Notes under the pieces: generated by a model
Told to the model about the DNA's origin: nothing
The model's input: only the letters and a program-made list of their open reading frames with translations
Database searches by the model: none
Shown: positions 26,039-36,074 of the stretch, in pieces
How positions within the stretch are numbered: the stretch's first letter is position 1
Layout: each line of letters begins with the position of its first letter
Assembly (NCBI GenBank): GCA_016790575.1
Contig: JAEUOU010000010.1
Location: 248,001-312,000, forward strand
DNA from: Burkholderiaceae bacterium
Lineage (GTDB): Bacteria > Pseudomonadota > Gammaproteobacteria > Burkholderiales > Burkholderiaceae_C
Direction of reading: 5' to 3'
Length of the DNA stretch: 64,000 nt
Translations under genes and position numbers: made by a program

Positions 26039-26470
26039 ATGACCGAAGTTTCGTTTCATTTCAACGCGACTGACCGCCTGGAGCACGCCTGCAAGGTGAT
26101 TCGCAAGGCAGCCACAAGCGGGACCCGGGTCTTTGTCCTGGGCGAACGACCGCTTCTTGAGGAACTGGACCTGAAGCTGTGGGTCATAACATCGACCAGC
26201 TTCATCAGCCACCATTGGGTCGACCAAGACCCGTTCAACCCGGGGGACGCAACGGCAGTGCTGGGCGAACAGGTGCAGAAACTCGCCAACCGACCTGTCC
26301 TGCTGAACCTGACCGATGCCGTTCCCGAGAGTCTGCAGGATTTCAGCCGCGTGATCGAGATCGTCTCGACCGCCGAGTCGGATCGCGCTGCCGCGCGCCA
26401 GCGATGGCGAAACTACCTTGCACTCGGGTGTCCACTGGAGCGGCATGATCTGGCAGCACCACGTGAATGA
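26039..26470 (+). CDS. holC: DNA polymerase III chi subunit
   Basis: The 143-residue protein reads MTEVSFHFNATDRLEHACKV at the start, with SFISHHWVDQD and RPVLLNLTDAVPES further on, matching HolC. Chi links the clamp loader to single-stranded DNA-binding protein. It follows pepA by 36 bp in the same direction. Length is normal. Confidence 0.9.
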   Translation: MTEVSFHFNATDRLEHACKVIRKAATSGTRVFVLGERPLLEELDLKLWVITSTSFISHHWVDQDPFNPGDATAVLGEQVQKLANRPVLLNLTDAVPESLQDFSRVIEIVSTAESDRAAARQRWRNYLALGCPLERHDLAAPRE

Positions 26471-26642
26471 CGCCGATAGCTGCCAGAGGGTCTTTCATCA
26501 GCATTTCCAATAGGCAAGTAATTCACCTACTTTCGGTGTACCTATCGCATTCCCTATGGTCCACGCTCATCTTTTGCGATAAGGTCTACGCCTGTTGAGT
26601 CACAACAACCAACCTCAACTTTTATTCGACTGGAGTTTTTTT
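26471..26642. promoter_or_regulatory. Upstream region of livK-type gene
   Basis: This 172 bp gap is less GC-rich than the coding DNA around it and holds the promoter for the binding-protein gene. A GGAG site lies just before the start (ACTGGAGTTTTTTT). Individual -35/-10 boxes are not clear. Confidence 0.4.
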
Positions 26643-27776
26643 ATGCAGATGAAGTTGAAATTGACTGTCGTTGCTGGTCTGGCTGCCTTTGCTGGCATTG
26701 CCGCTGCCCAGGACGTCCAAGTCGTCAAGATTGGCCACGTTGCCCCGATTTCCGGCGCGCAGGCACACTACGGCAAGGACAATGAGAACGGCGTCCGCAT
26801 GGCCATTGAAGAGCTCAATGCGCAGAACATCTCGATCGGCGGCAAGCGCATCCGTTTCGAGATTCAGGCTGAAGACGACGCTGCCGATCCGAAGCAGGGC
26901 ACCGCTGCCGCACAGAAACTGTGTGATGCCAAAGTCGCTGGCGTAGTCGGGCACCTCAATTCCGGCACAACCATTCCAGCTTCCAAGGTGTACAACGACT
27001 GCGGCATTCCGCACGTCACAGGCGCGGCGACCAACCCGAACCTGACCAAGCCTGGCTACAAGACCACCTTCCGAATCATCGCCAACGACAACTCGCTGGG
27101 TGCCGGTCTGGCGTTCTACGCAGCGGATGCACTCAAGCTCAAGCGGGTGGCGATCATTGATGACCGCACCGCATACGGCCAAGGTGTTGCCGAGGTGTTC
27201 AAGAGAACAGCCCAGGCCAAAGGCATGCAAATCGTTGACGAGCAGTTCACGACGGACAAGGCCACGGACTTCATGGCCATCCTGACTGCCATCAAGTCCA
27301 AGAATCCCGACGCGATTTTCTACGGCGGCATGGATCCGCAAGCTGGTCCGATGCTGCGTCAGATGGAACAACTCGGCCTGTCGAACGTCAAGTACTTCGG
27401 TGGCGACGGCATCTGCACCTCCGAGATTGCCAAGCTGGCGGCTGGTGCCAAGACGCTTAACAACGTGGTTTGTGCAGAAGGCGGCTCCTCGCTGCAGAAG
27501 ATGCCTGGTGGTACGGCTTGGAAAGCAAAGTACGATGCCAAGTACCCTGGTCAGTTCCAAGTTTACAGCCCGTACACCTATGACGCGACTTTCCTGATTG
27601 TCGACGCGATGAAGCGCGCCAATTCTGTCGATCCGAAGGTCTACACCGCCAAGCTCGCTGAGTCCAACTTCAAGGGCGTGACCTCGACGATTCAGTTCGA
27701 ATCCAACGGTGAACTGAAGAACCCCGCGATCACCTTGTACGTCTACAAGGATGGCAAGAAGGTTCCTCTGAACTGA
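26643..27776 (+). CDS. Branched-chain amino-acid ABC transporter binding protein (LivJ/K type)
   Basis: The 377-residue protein has a signal peptide (MQMKLKLTVVAGLAAFAGIA, cleavage after AAA). The mature part starts QDVQVVKIGHVAPISGAQAH and continues with VVGHLNSGTTIPASKVYND, the serine/threonine-rich ligand pocket of LivJ/K proteins. It lies alone without permease or ATPase genes, so the transporter must be encoded elsewhere. A strong terminator follows. Codon use and the GGAGTTTTTTT leader suggest high expression. Confidence 0.92.
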   Translation: MQMKLKLTVVAGLAAFAGIAAAQDVQVVKIGHVAPISGAQAHYGKDNENGVRMAIEELNAQNISIGGKRIRFEIQAEDDAADPKQGTAAAQKLCDAKVAGVVGHLNSGTTIPASKVYNDCGIPHVTGAATNPNLTKPGYKTTFRIIANDNSLGAGLAFYAADALKLKRVAIIDDRTAYGQGVAEVFKRTAQAKGMQIVDEQFTTDKATDFMAILTAIKSKNPDAIFYGGMDPQAGPMLRQMEQLGLSNVKYFGGDGICTSEIAKLAAGAKTLNNVVCAEGGSSLQKMPGGTAWKAKYDAKYPGQFQVYSPYTYDATFLIVDAMKRANSVDPKVYTAKLAESNFKGVTSTIQFESNGELKNPAITLYVYKDGKKVPLN

Positions 27777-27800
27777 TAGCGCGACGGTCATTTGAACCGA

Positions 27801-27830
27801 AAAGGGCCACCGCAAGGTGGCCTTTTTTTT
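27801..27830 (+). terminator. Rho-independent terminator of livK-type gene
   Basis: The 7-bp stem GGCCACC / GGTGGCC has a stable GCAA tetraloop, followed by eight T. It is preceded by AAA, so it might also work leftward for the ankyrin gene. It lies 25 bp after the stop. Confidence 0.9.
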
Positions 27831-27964
27831 CGCCGATGCGGATTCATGGCTTTCGGGGGACTTTTACTGAAGCCTGTGCCATCTTCATTCGTCTCTTAGA
27901 CTTTACATAATATACATCGTATAAAATTTGAAGAGTCAATCGCTGACGGACAGACATGCGGTTG

Positions 27965-28627
27965 TTACCACTTGCCTTTGGGTTGTCGCGCCCGGACAAA
28001 AGCGCCAATCAATTCTGCGGAGTCTCTGCGTTCTGCACCCAATGCAAAATCTATCGCGCTCAAGTGCAACTGGTTCTTCAGCATCGGATCGGCACCTTCT
28101 TCCAATAGGACTTTGACCGCCGCAGGAGATCCATAGCGTGCGGCCATCATCAGCGGCGTCGTACCGTTTGGCGACTCCGCATCAATGTAGGCATGCTGTT
28201 CCAGGAGAACCCGAACAATGGCCACGTTCCCGGCGGTCGCTGCGTAATGCAATGGAGTCCACCCCGTCTTGTTGACATCCGCTCCAGCCTTGATCAAACG
28301 CTCCACCAGACCCAGATGCCCTTTGAGTGCCGCCATCATCAAGGGAGTTTCATCCTGTGCCGTGCGCGGATCCACATCGATTCGCGGCCAGGACACGAGA
28401 AGATCAGCACAGCGCAAGGATCCGTCACGGATCGCCAGAAACAAGCCCGCAAAGCCGGCCGGGTTGCGGGTATTCGGGTCCATCCCGCGCTCAAGCAATC
28501 CTCGAAGAGCGCCGACATCGTCGCGCGAAATCGCTGCGAAATAATCCTCGTACGCTCCCGCGACAGCCTGCCGGCTCACCAGCAAAGGCGCACCGAACAG
28601 ACCAAGCATCAGTGTGCGCCGGATCAT
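27965..28627 (-). CDS. Secreted/periplasmic ankyrin-repeat protein
   Basis: The 220-residue protein has an N-terminal signal peptide (MIRRTLMLGLFGAPLLVSRQ, likely cleavage after AVA). About five ankyrin repeats follow, for example DETPLMMAALKGHLGLVERL and GWTPLHYAATAGNVAIVRVL. Ankyrin repeats mediate protein-protein contacts; a specific partner cannot be named. Its start overlaps the tatD stop (ATGA), so it is coupled to tatD. Confidence 0.85.
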   Translation of the reverse strand: MIRRTLMLGLFGAPLLVSRQAVAGAYEDYFAAISRDDVGALRGLLERGMDPNTRNPAGFAGLFLAIRDGSLRCADLLVSWPRIDVDPRTAQDETPLMMAALKGHLGLVERLIKAGADVNKTGWTPLHYAATAGNVAIVRVLLEQHAYIDAESPNGTTPLMMAARYGSPAAVKVLLEEGADPMLKNQLHLSAIDFALGAERRDSAELIGAFVRARQPKGKW

Positions 28628-29439
28628 GCCGCAGCGCTTTCTGTCTTCTTGAACAGGCGATGGAAGTTTTCACTGGTCATTGAACCGACAACTTCCGGAC
28701 TGACGCCGTGAACTTCGGCGATGGTTTTTGCAACCCACGGAACATACGACGGCTCGTTGGTTTTGCCGCGGAAAGGAACCGGCGCCAGATACGGACTGTC
28801 TGTTTCGATCAACATCCGATCAAGTGGCACCAGTCTGACCACATCACGGAGTTCCGTCGCGCTCTTGAAGGTGATGATGCCGGAAAACGAGACGTAATAA
28901 CCGAAATCCAGCGCAGTGCGGGCCACTTCCCGTGTTTCGGTGAAACAGTGGAAAACGCCGCCCGCCGGGTGATCATCACCCGTTGCGCGTTCATCCCGAA
29001 GAATGCCCAGGGTGTCGTCAGAAGCCGAACGGGTATGAACCACCATCGGCAATCCACAGGACCTGGCCGCCCGGATATGAACGCGAAAGCGCTCACGCTG
29101 CCACTCCATCTCCGCGACAGAGCGCCCGCCTTTTCGCTCGGCCATCTGGTAGTAGTCAAGACCCGTCTCCCCGATTGCAACGACCCGCGGCAAGCTGGCG
29201 GCGGCGACCAGGGCGGCCACGTCGGGTTCCTGAACCTCTTCGTTATCGGGATGAACACCAACCGTGGCCCAGAAATTCTCGTATCTCATCGCCAGACCAT
29301 GCACCAGAGGGAACTCCTCCATGGTCGTGCAAATACAAAGGGCGCGGTCAACCCGAGCCGTCGCCATCGCATCGCGTATCTCGCCAATTCGCCCGGACAA
29401 CTCGGGGAAACTCAGATGACAGTGTGAATCAATAAACAT
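28624..29439 (-). CDS. tatD: TatD family metal-dependent deoxyribonuclease
   Basis: From the ATG at 29439 the protein has 271 residues. The metal ligands appear as MFIDSHCHLSF (HxH), AIGETGLDYYQM, VHTRSA and LIETDSPYLAPVPFRGK. TatD-type enzymes are TIM-barrel hydrolases with 3'-5' exonuclease activity in DNA repair. The position in pilZ-holB-tmk order is the usual one for beta-proteobacteria. Confidence 0.92.
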   Translation of the reverse strand: MFIDSHCHLSFPELSGRIGEIRDAMATARVDRALCICTTMEEFPLVHGLAMRYENFWATVGVHPDNEEVQEPDVAALVAAASLPRVVAIGETGLDYYQMAERKGGRSVAEMEWQRERFRVHIRAARSCGLPMVVHTRSASDDTLGILRDERATGDDHPAGGVFHCFTETREVARTALDFGYYVSFSGIITFKSATELRDVVRLVPLDRMLIETDSPYLAPVPFRGKTNEPSYVPWVAKTIAEVHGVSPEVVGSMTSENFHRLFKKTESAAA

Positions 29440-29505
29440 GGCGCGCACACCGGGAAGCTCGATCCACCGAATCGGCGGAGAGACCCGGCCATTGGTGAAA
29501 TCGTC

Positions 29506-29868
29506 TCAGATCGTCTGGGTCGGTCGGTCGGAGCCCAGATGCGTCCCGAGAATTTCTTCGATCCGGATCTTCAGCAGGCGCGACTTCTCATCCGACGGAA
29601 ACCGCACACCGACCCCCTGGCTCCGGTTCCCGGCAGCCCGGGCCGGCGTAATCCACGCAACCTTTCCTGCGATCGGGTACCGCTGGGGGTCGTCTGGCAA
29701 TGACAGCAATACATATACGTCATCGCCCAGGCGGTACTCCCGAGTCGACGGAATGAATACCCCCCCGTCAGCAAACAAGGGAATGTAGGCCGCATAAAGC
29801 GCCGCTTTTTCCTTGATCGCCAGTTGAATGACGCTCGGGCGGACTTGATTGGGTGGTGCTTGGCTCAT
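29506..29868 (-). CDS. PilZ domain protein
   Basis: The 120-residue protein is a single PilZ domain of the type found beside holB. Its strands are AAYIPLFADGGVFIPS, DDVYVLLSLPDDPQRYPIAG and AGNRSQGVGVRF. The canonical c-di-GMP motifs (RxxxR, DxSxxG) are not evident, so as with type IV pilus PilZ of this neighbourhood it may not bind c-di-GMP. It is likely involved in pilus biogenesis. It lies 10 bp downstream of holB. Confidence 0.85.
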   Translation of the reverse strand: MSQAPPNQVRPSVIQLAIKEKAALYAAYIPLFADGGVFIPSTREYRLGDDVYVLLSLPDDPQRYPIAGKVAWITPARAAGNRSQGVGVRFPSDEKSRLLKIRIEEILGTHLGSDRPTQTI

Positions 29869-29878
29869 AAATGTCGGC

Positions 29879-30904
29879 TCAAGCCGTGGAGTTTAGGGTG
29901 TTTGCCGCTTGATCGACAAGTGCATCGACCAGCAAACCCGGATGGAAGGGATGGTCGATCTGCTCCTCCATTCGGGCAAGATACCGGTTCCAGGCAGTCA
30001 AGGTCCCGACATGAACCGGAGTCTTGAAACTCGGCAGGTCTTCGGACCGAAAAAAGCGCGGTGGGCACCCCTGCGAGAAAACCAAGAGGTCGTGACAAAG
30101 CTTTTGCATCGACTCGACCATTTCCCGGGGCGAAAATCCGTCGAGTACCTCGGTCCGCCCCTGCTGCAGGCCCCGCGGAATGGCTGCCCAGGACCTGGCG
30201 GACCGCCCGGCCTGCGACCACTGCACCGCGAGGCCAGGACGTCCCCCACAGGCCGCCAGCAGAACCGTTGCGTCCGCCTCGGGCACCCCGGACCGGGTCA
30301 TCCATTGCCGCGCCTCCTGCGGATCGGGAAGATGAAGGGCATGGGCCAGGCACCGACTGCGTATCGTGGGCAACAATTCATGGGCCGCCTCGGTTGCCAG
30401 GATAAAGCGTACCGATCCCGGCGGTTCTTCCAGTGTCTTAAGCAAGGCGTTGGCTGCCACCGCATTCATTTTTTCTGCCGGATACACCAGGACAATCTTG
30501 CTCTGCCCTCTTCCGCTGGTCCGTTGAGCAAATTCGACTGCATCGCGCATCGCATCAACCCTGATTTCCCGGCTCGCCTTGCGGCGCTTCTCGTCAATGT
30601 CCGACTGCGCCTTCTCCGGCAAAGGCCAGCCGAGTTCCATCTGAACGGTTTCGGGCATCAAGACCAGCAAATCCGCATGGGTACGAACCTCGATGGCATG
30701 GCAGCTTCCGCAGGTCCCACAGGCACGGCCGATACGGTCCCGTTGCTGGGGAGACTCGCACAACCAGGCCCTCGCAAGATCGAGCGCCAGCTCGTATTGC
30801 CCGATTCCGCCTGACCCGAACAACAGCACGGCGTGGCTGCGCTCCTGCACCAACGTGTCGAGTTGACGCTGCAACCACGGCGGCGTCGCGACCGGCGCAT
30901 TCAT
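29879..30904 (-). CDS. holB: DNA polymerase III delta' subunit
   Basis: The 341-residue clamp-loader subunit has the degenerate P-loop region ([20 protein letters not shown]), the zinc-binding cysteines in [14 protein letters not shown], and the sensor region [19 protein letters not shown]. Delta' is the stator of the clamp loader. Its start overlaps the tmk stop by 4 bp. Confidence 0.92.
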   Translation of the reverse strand: MNAPVATPPWLQRQLDTLVQERSHAVLLFGSGGIGQYELALDLARAWLCESPQQRDRIGRACGTCGSCHAIEVRTHADLLVLMPETVQMELGWPLPEKAQSDIDEKRRKASREIRVDAMRDAVEFAQRTSGRGQSKIVLVYPAEKMNAVAANALLKTLEEPPGSVRFILATEAAHELLPTIRSRCLAHALHLPDPQEARQWMTRSGVPEADATVLLAACGGRPGLAVQWSQAGRSARSWAAIPRGLQQGRTEVLDGFSPREMVESMQKLCHDLLVFSQGCPPRFFRSEDLPSFKTPVHVGTLTAWNRYLARMEEQIDHPFHPGLLVDALVDQAANTLNSTA

Positions 30905-31578
30905 GGTGAGGCCACCGGGGGCGAGAACGGCGAAAAGCGCGCGTCAACAACCCGGATCAGTTCGGACCACACCGCTTCGCGGCTTTGGTCCGCCGCGAGT
31001 CGTTCGAAGCGCCCGGGCGAAAGCGCCATGCGACGTGCATACCCATCAATGACACGCTGGAAAAAACTCTCCGGCTGGGCTTCGAAACGATCAGGGGTCC
31101 GCGCCGACGCGAGTCTTCGGGCGGCCAGTTCCGCAGGGACATCAAACCACAGCGTCAGATCTGGCTGCAGAAGGTTCTCCGACCCATCCGGACCCTGATC
31201 CCGGGTCTGAACCCACTGCTCCAATCGGTCCAGGACGGCAAAGTCAAACCCGCGACCTCCTCCCTGGTACGCAAACGTCGCATCGCTGAAGCGGTCACTC
31301 AGGACAACCTCACCGCGGTTCAATGCGGGCAGGATGACCGAGACGACATGGTCCCGACGCGCCGCAAAGACCAGCAGCGCCTCGGTCAGCGCATCCATGG
31401 CTTCATGGAGCACCAGTGCGCGGATGGACTCCGCCAACGGTGTCCCGCCGGGCTCACGGGTAAGGAGAACCGTCCTGCCCTGGGCCCGCAAGTGATCCGC
31501 CAGAGCTTCGATGTGGCTCGACTTGCCGGCGCCGTCAATGCCCTCGAACGTAATGAAAATTCCGGATCGGGTGCCCAT
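30901..31578 (-). CDS. tmk: Thymidylate kinase
   Basis: The 225-residue protein shows the P-loop [11 protein letters not shown], the [11 protein letters not shown] motif containing the dTMP-contacting DR(E)-region, and [16 protein letters not shown]. It phosphorylates dTMP to dTDP. It lies between mltG and holB in the same direction, separated from mltG by 5 bp. Confidence 0.95.
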   Translation of the reverse strand: MGTRSGIFITFEGIDGAGKSSHIEALADHLRAQGRTVLLTREPGGTPLAESIRALVLHEAMDALTEALLVFAARRDHVVSVILPALNRGEVVLSDRFSDATFAYQGGGRGFDFAVLDRLEQWVQTRDQGPDGSENLLQPDLTLWFDVPAELAARRLASARTPDRFEAQPESFFQRVIDGYARRMALSPGRFERLAADQSREAVWSELIRVVDARFSPFSPPVASP

Positions 31579-31583
31579 GCCTG

Positions 31584-32582
31584 CTATTGTCGCCCGCGCT
31601 GATACCGGTTGACCGCCTGATTGTGTTCATCCAGTGTCCGGCTGAAGTGGCTGCTGCCGTCACCTCGGGCGACGAAATACAGCGCAGGCGTTGCGGCCGG
31701 CTGAACTGCGGCCACCAGCGACGCCTTGCCTGGCAACGCGATCGCCGTCGGCGGCAGTCCCGCGCGGGTGTAGGTATTCCAAGGCGTGTCCGTGGTCAGA
31801 TCACGCCGCCTCAGATTGCCGTCAAAGGCCTCGCCCAGCCCGTAGATCACGGTGGGGTCGGTTTGCAGACGCATCCCGATCCGAAGGCGGTTGACAAAAA
31901 CGCCCGCAATCTGCGCGCGGTCATCCGGGCGCCCCGTTTCCTTCTCCACGATGCTGGCCAGAATCAGAGCTTCATCTGCAGAGCGCAGCGGGCTATCGGC
32001 ACTCCGTTGTGCCCAGGCCGCATCGAGCCGCCGATCCATGCTTTTCAGGGCGCGACGAAGCACCTCCAGGTCGCTGCTGCCTCGCGCATAGGCATAGGTA
32101 TCCGGGAAAAATCGCCCTTCAGCGGCGATTCCCGGGCGGCCCAGCTGGGCCATCACGGCTGCATCGGTCAAACCCCGGGTGTCCGCGCGCAAGCCGTCGG
32201 CGCCAGCCAGCGCACTACGCACCTGCCGAAACGTCCAGCCTTCGATGAAAGTAATGGTCTTGAGGCTTTCGTCGCCCCGAACCAGTTTGCTCAGAAGGGC
32301 ACGGGGGCTGGTGCCGGTCTGTATCTCGTAGCTTCCGGCCCGGATCTTGCGCGCGTCCCCGGAGAGACGAAACCACAGAAAAAGCCATTCCGGCGAAACC
32401 TGCGCCCCCGCAGCAACCACCGCTTCCGCCACCTTTCGGGGGCTCATGCCCGGCTCAATGGCCAGCTCGATCGTTGGTTCCGCCAGGGTCAAAGGCGCAC
32501 CCACCCAGCGCACTGCAAAGGCAGCCAATGCGATCGCGGCCGCCGCCAGACTCACCGCAACGCCCACCAGCAATCGACGCAC
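31584..32582 (-). CDS. mltG: Endolytic murein transglycosylase MltG
   Basis: The 332-residue YceG-family protein has one N-terminal membrane helix ([20 protein letters not shown]). A LysM-like part follows, then the catalytic region with the essential Glu in [20 protein letters not shown] and the block [17 protein letters not shown]. It cleaves nascent glycan strands in the periplasm and limits chain length. It is divergent from ygfZ with a 46 bp gap, the usual arrangement. Confidence 0.95.
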   Translation of the reverse strand: MRRLLVGVAVSLAAAAIALAAFAVRWVGAPLTLAEPTIELAIEPGMSPRKVAEAVVAAGAQVSPEWLFLWFRLSGDARKIRAGSYEIQTGTSPRALLSKLVRGDESLKTITFIEGWTFRQVRSALAGADGLRADTRGLTDAAVMAQLGRPGIAAEGRFFPDTYAYARGSSDLEVLRRALKSMDRRLDAAWAQRSADSPLRSADEALILASIVEKETGRPDDRAQIAGVFVNRLRIGMRLQTDPTVIYGLGEAFDGNLRRRDLTTDTPWNTYTRAGLPPTAIALPGKASLVAAVQPAATPALYFVARGDGSSHFSRTLDEHNQAVNRYQRGRQ

Positions 32583-32628
32583 GACCCTTTGATCCTTCGG
32601 GAGTAAAGCCCGCGATCATAATGCAGGC

Positions 32629-33552
32629 ATGAACGCACAGGACCCTGTCTCCCTCCCTCTGGGTATTGCCCGCCTGACCGATCTTGGGGTGATTCGCGCC
32701 AGTGGCGACGATGCCGCCAGCTTCCTGCATGGCCAGCTGACGCAGGACATGCTTTCCATCAGGCCGGGCCAGACCCGGCTCGCGGCATGGTGCTCTGCCA
32801 AGGGCCGCATGCTTGCCTCGTTCTGGGTGATCCGCCTCGAACCGAACGAGTTTCTGCTGATCACCAGTGTGGACACGCTTGCCGCAACCTTGCGGCGCCT
32901 TTCGCTTTTTGTCCTTCGCGCGCGTGTGCGCCTGAGCGATGCGAGCAGCGAATGGCTGTGCTGGGGCCAGACCGAATCGGTGGGTGCCCACCCGACACCA
33001 CCCGCGGCCGCCGCTGAGCAGGTTTCCGGGATTGTTCGTGTTGCCGTCCCCGCCGTGCGCGCCTGCACGCGCACCCTGCTGCTTTCTGCCGCAGACGGGC
33101 CGGAACCCGAAGGCCTGCGCGTCGGACCGGATGGCTGGAACGCGCTTGAGGTTTTCAGCGGCATCGCTCGGATAACGGCGCCGGTGTCCGACCTTTTTGT
33201 GCCGCAGACCGTCAACTTCGAATCCGTTGATGGCGTGCATTTCAAGAAAGGGTGTTATCCCGGCCAGGAAGTCGTCGCGCGCAGCCAGTTTCGGGGAACG
33301 GTCAAACGACGGGGCTACCTCGTGACCGGTGCCCAGCCGATTGCGGCCGGCCAAGAGCTGTACTCGACGCTGGATCCGGAGCAAGCCTGCGGCACCGTCG
33401 TCATGGCTGCGCCCCTGCCGGACGGAAAGGCCGTCGCCTTTGCATCGGTTCAGGTCGGCGCAGCCGAGGCGTCCGGCTTGCACCTGGGTCGCGTTGACGG
33501 CCCCCCCCTGCGCGTGTCGGCACCGCCTTACACCTTGCGCGACGACATCTGA
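32629..33552 (+). CDS. ygfZ: Folate-binding Fe-S cluster assembly protein YgfZ
   Basis: The 307-residue protein is a GcvT-like fold with the diagnostic motif KKGCYPGQEVVAR containing the conserved Cys. The N-terminal DDAASFLHGQLTQDM also fits. YgfZ uses tetrahydrofolate to support [4Fe-4S] enzymes such as MiaB. Its location opposite mltG-tmk-holB is typical. Confidence 0.92.
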   Translation: MNAQDPVSLPLGIARLTDLGVIRASGDDAASFLHGQLTQDMLSIRPGQTRLAAWCSAKGRMLASFWVIRLEPNEFLLITSVDTLAATLRRLSLFVLRARVRLSDASSEWLCWGQTESVGAHPTPPAAAAEQVSGIVRVAVPAVRACTRTLLLSAADGPEPEGLRVGPDGWNALEVFSGIARITAPVSDLFVPQTVNFESVDGVHFKKGCYPGQEVVARSQFRGTVKRRGYLVTGAQPIAAGQELYSTLDPEQACGTVVMAAPLPDGKAVAFASVQVGAAEASGLHLGRVDGPPLRVSAPPYTLRDDI

Positions 33553-33576
33553 ACCGCCCGCACCAGCGGGCGCAGA

Positions 33577-35943
33577 TCACAGCCGGGGCTGATACAAGCT
33601 GGGTATCTTGGCGCGGGTGGCCGTTTTCTGATCTTCCGGGCTGGCGGCAAGGGCCGCCTTGTAGGCTTCCAGGGCCTTTTTCTCATCCTTCACAGCGGCG
33701 ACGGAAGCATAGACATTGCCCATCTTGAGCCAGTTGTCCACCGCACTGGCGGGCCAGCCCTTGACCAACAGTTCCAGCGATTGCAGCGCCATCGGCCAAT
33801 CGTTGGCCCGAGCCGCCAGGATGTACCCGGCGTTGACCATGTCGAAATCGTAAATGCCCTGGGCAATCATCTCTTTGGCCTGTTTGTAGCCCTCGGCCTC
33901 ACGACCGGTACGGGTCAGCAGAACCACCTCCAGCGAATTCACCGATGGCGCTTTGGGCTGCAGCTTCTTGGCCCGCGCGATGACCTCGAATGCCTTGTCG
34001 TTCTGCCCGATCTGGGTGTACCCCCGCGCAATGTTGGACATGATGGCCACCACATACGGGCGTGAACCGATCACCGATTCCCAGATCCAGATCGCGTTGT
34101 TCCAGTCACCCCATTTGGCCAGCTCATCAGCGATCATGGGCGTGATCTTGCGGTAGTGCGGATTGATGTCGACGCCCTCGCGGATCAAGGTCAGCATTTC
34201 CCGCTTCATCTTGTCCCACTTCGGATTGTTGTAATCACCCGACTGCGTCACCGTCAGCGCAATCTTGGTTGCCTTGACGATCTTGCTTTCACACGCCGCA
34301 GCCTGCTGGGTGATGTACGCCGCCAATGCCAGGCACACCATGGTGACGACCGCCGCGGTCTGTGACACCGCCGGGCCCCAGTGCAATCGCATGGCGTCGA
34401 TCCAGCCACGGTAGCCCAGCCGCGCGTCCGATGCGGCCAGTATGGCCAGACCCATCGCAAAAATCGCCCCGGTGCTGGCCATGCGCCACGGGAAACCGGC
34501 GTTGCTGACGATCAGGAACATCAGCAGCCCCAACAGGGTGAACGCCCGCAACGGCGCCTCCGCCTGTCCCTCCGGTGTCTTGTTGCGCAGCGTGCGCCAG
34601 AACGCCCGGAGCAGGTAGCCAAACAGCAACAGCAGGAAAATCCAGCCGACCAGGCCGTATTCGGCCAGCAGTTGCAGGATTTCGTTGTGGACGTAGTAAT
34701 CGGTCTCCAGCTGCGAGCCCTCTTTCTGGTACAGCGGAATATCCACTTCCCACGCCCCGGCCCCGACCCCGGTCAGCGGACGCTGCTGAATGATGCGCAT
34801 CGTCGCCTTCCACATCACCAGACGGACCGAGAACGAGCGCTCGGTGTATTCCTCGGTCTGGGTGATCGACTTGGACCGCGCAAAAGCCCGCTCCAGCGCA
34901 TTGGTGCCGCGCTGCTCCAGGCGGTGCTCCTCCAGCAATTTGGCATTGCCGGTCTGGATCAGGCCCAGACCCAGCACCGTGGCAAACAGCACCCCGAACA
35001 ACAGGATGCGATTGCCGCTGCTGAACTGACTGAATCCCAACTGCTTGCGGTACAGGTACAGGATGACCGGCAGGATCAACAAGAAAGCCATGAACGCGAT
35101 CAATGCCGAGCGCGTACCGGTCATGAAGATCGCGACGATGTTGAAACCGGTGGTGAACGCCAGGAAAGCGATCAGCCCCGACTGCCGTGCCCGCGCCAGC
35201 AGCAGCACGGAAAACGGCAGGGTACACACCGCGAATTCGGCAAAGAAGTTCCGGTTGACAAAGGTCGACGCCGGATTGGGCCCCTGCGGGAAATACTTCA
35301 TCTCGAACCAGAACTGCATCGCCGTCCACAGCGAAGCGACGACCGCCCCCATGTGAATGCCCCAGGCCAGCGTCGGAATGCGGTCGCGCGACAGCGTGTT
35401 CAGGCCCAGCCAGAGCAGAACACTGAAGATGAACCACCGGATCGCCTCCACCCCGCCCAGATAGGTGTGCGACCAGATCATGCTGCCCAATGCATACACC
35501 ATCAGCATCAGCGGCAACCACATCAGGGCGTGCCAGCGCACGGCATCGCGGCGGTTGCGTTGCTGCCAGAAAAACAGCAGGGCCCCACCCAGCGCGGCAA
35601 ACGACACCACAATGGACTTGAGGGTGTCCTGCAGCATCTCCTCGTGCGGTACGCCGATGGCTGGCGCCAGGAACATCATCATGCCGAGGATGAACGCCGT
35701 CCAGTCGCCCCGGGTGATTTCGTTTGGCAAAGGCCCGACCACCGGCCGGGCAACGGGCCGGCTGGTGCGATCGGACTGCCCCCGTCCGTTGCCGTTGCCG
35801 CTGCCGTTGGCATTCGCGCCAGCGCCCGCCGCCACCGCAGACGCGGCTGCAGCAGCGCCCGCGGGTGCCGCTGTCGCCACCGGTGCGGTGTTGCGGGGGG
35901 CCGGCGGAGTCGGGCCTGGGCCGGTACGTTTCTTTTTCGCCAT
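33577..35943 (-). CDS. O-antigen ligase / Wzy-like membrane protein with TPR tail
   Basis: About 788 residues from the ATG at 35943. The N terminus is a basic, Ala/Pro/Gly/Asn-rich disordered segment of about 90 residues. Then come about ten to twelve membrane helices with the periplasmic loop RPLTGVGAGAWEVDIPLYQK and SQLETDYYVHNEILQLLAEY, the Wzy_C signature. The C-terminal ~250 residues look like TPRs (WGDWNNAIWIWESVIGSRPY, YTQIGQNDKAFEVIARAKKL). Such proteins ligate O-antigen to lipid A core or glycan to pilin (PglL). No glycan gene cluster is adjacent, so the acceptor is unknown. Confidence 0.8.
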   Translation of the reverse strand: MAKKKRTGPGPTPPAPRNTAPVATAAPAGAAAAASAVAAGAGANANGSGNGNGRGQSDRTSRPVARPVVGPLPNEITRGDWTAFILGMMMFLAPAIGVPHEEMLQDTLKSIVVSFAALGGALLFFWQQRNRRDAVRWHALMWLPLMLMVYALGSMIWSHTYLGGVEAIRWFIFSVLLWLGLNTLSRDRIPTLAWGIHMGAVVASLWTAMQFWFEMKYFPQGPNPASTFVNRNFFAEFAVCTLPFSVLLLARARQSGLIAFLAFTTGFNIVAIFMTGTRSALIAFMAFLLILPVILYLYRKQLGFSQFSSGNRILLFGVLFATVLGLGLIQTGNAKLLEEHRLEQRGTNALERAFARSKSITQTEEYTERSFSVRLVMWKATMRIIQQRPLTGVGAGAWEVDIPLYQKEGSQLETDYYVHNEILQLLAEYGLVGWIFLLLLFGYLLRAFWRTLRNKTPEGQAEAPLRAFTLLGLLMFLIVSNAGFPWRMASTGAIFAMGLAILAASDARLGYRGWIDAMRLHWGPAVSQTAAVVTMVCLALAAYITQQAAACESKIVKATKIALTVTQSGDYNNPKWDKMKREMLTLIREGVDINPHYRKITPMIADELAKWGDWNNAIWIWESVIGSRPYVVAIMSNIARGYTQIGQNDKAFEVIARAKKLQPKAPSVNSLEVVLLTRTGREAEGYKQAKEMIAQGIYDFDMVNAGYILAARANDWPMALQSLELLVKGWPASAVDNWLKMGNVYASVAAVKDEKKALEAYKAALAASPEDQKTATRAKIPSLYQPRL

Positions 35944-36074
35944 GGGATGCTCGATGTGCTGCGTCGACTGCAAAACAGGCCAGGCCGGTCACGATGCCCG
36001 GTCTGGCAAACCGCCTATTGTCGCCGCAGTCCGGGGCTATTTCCCGGCCGGACGCTCAAGACCGCCCGCCGAGG

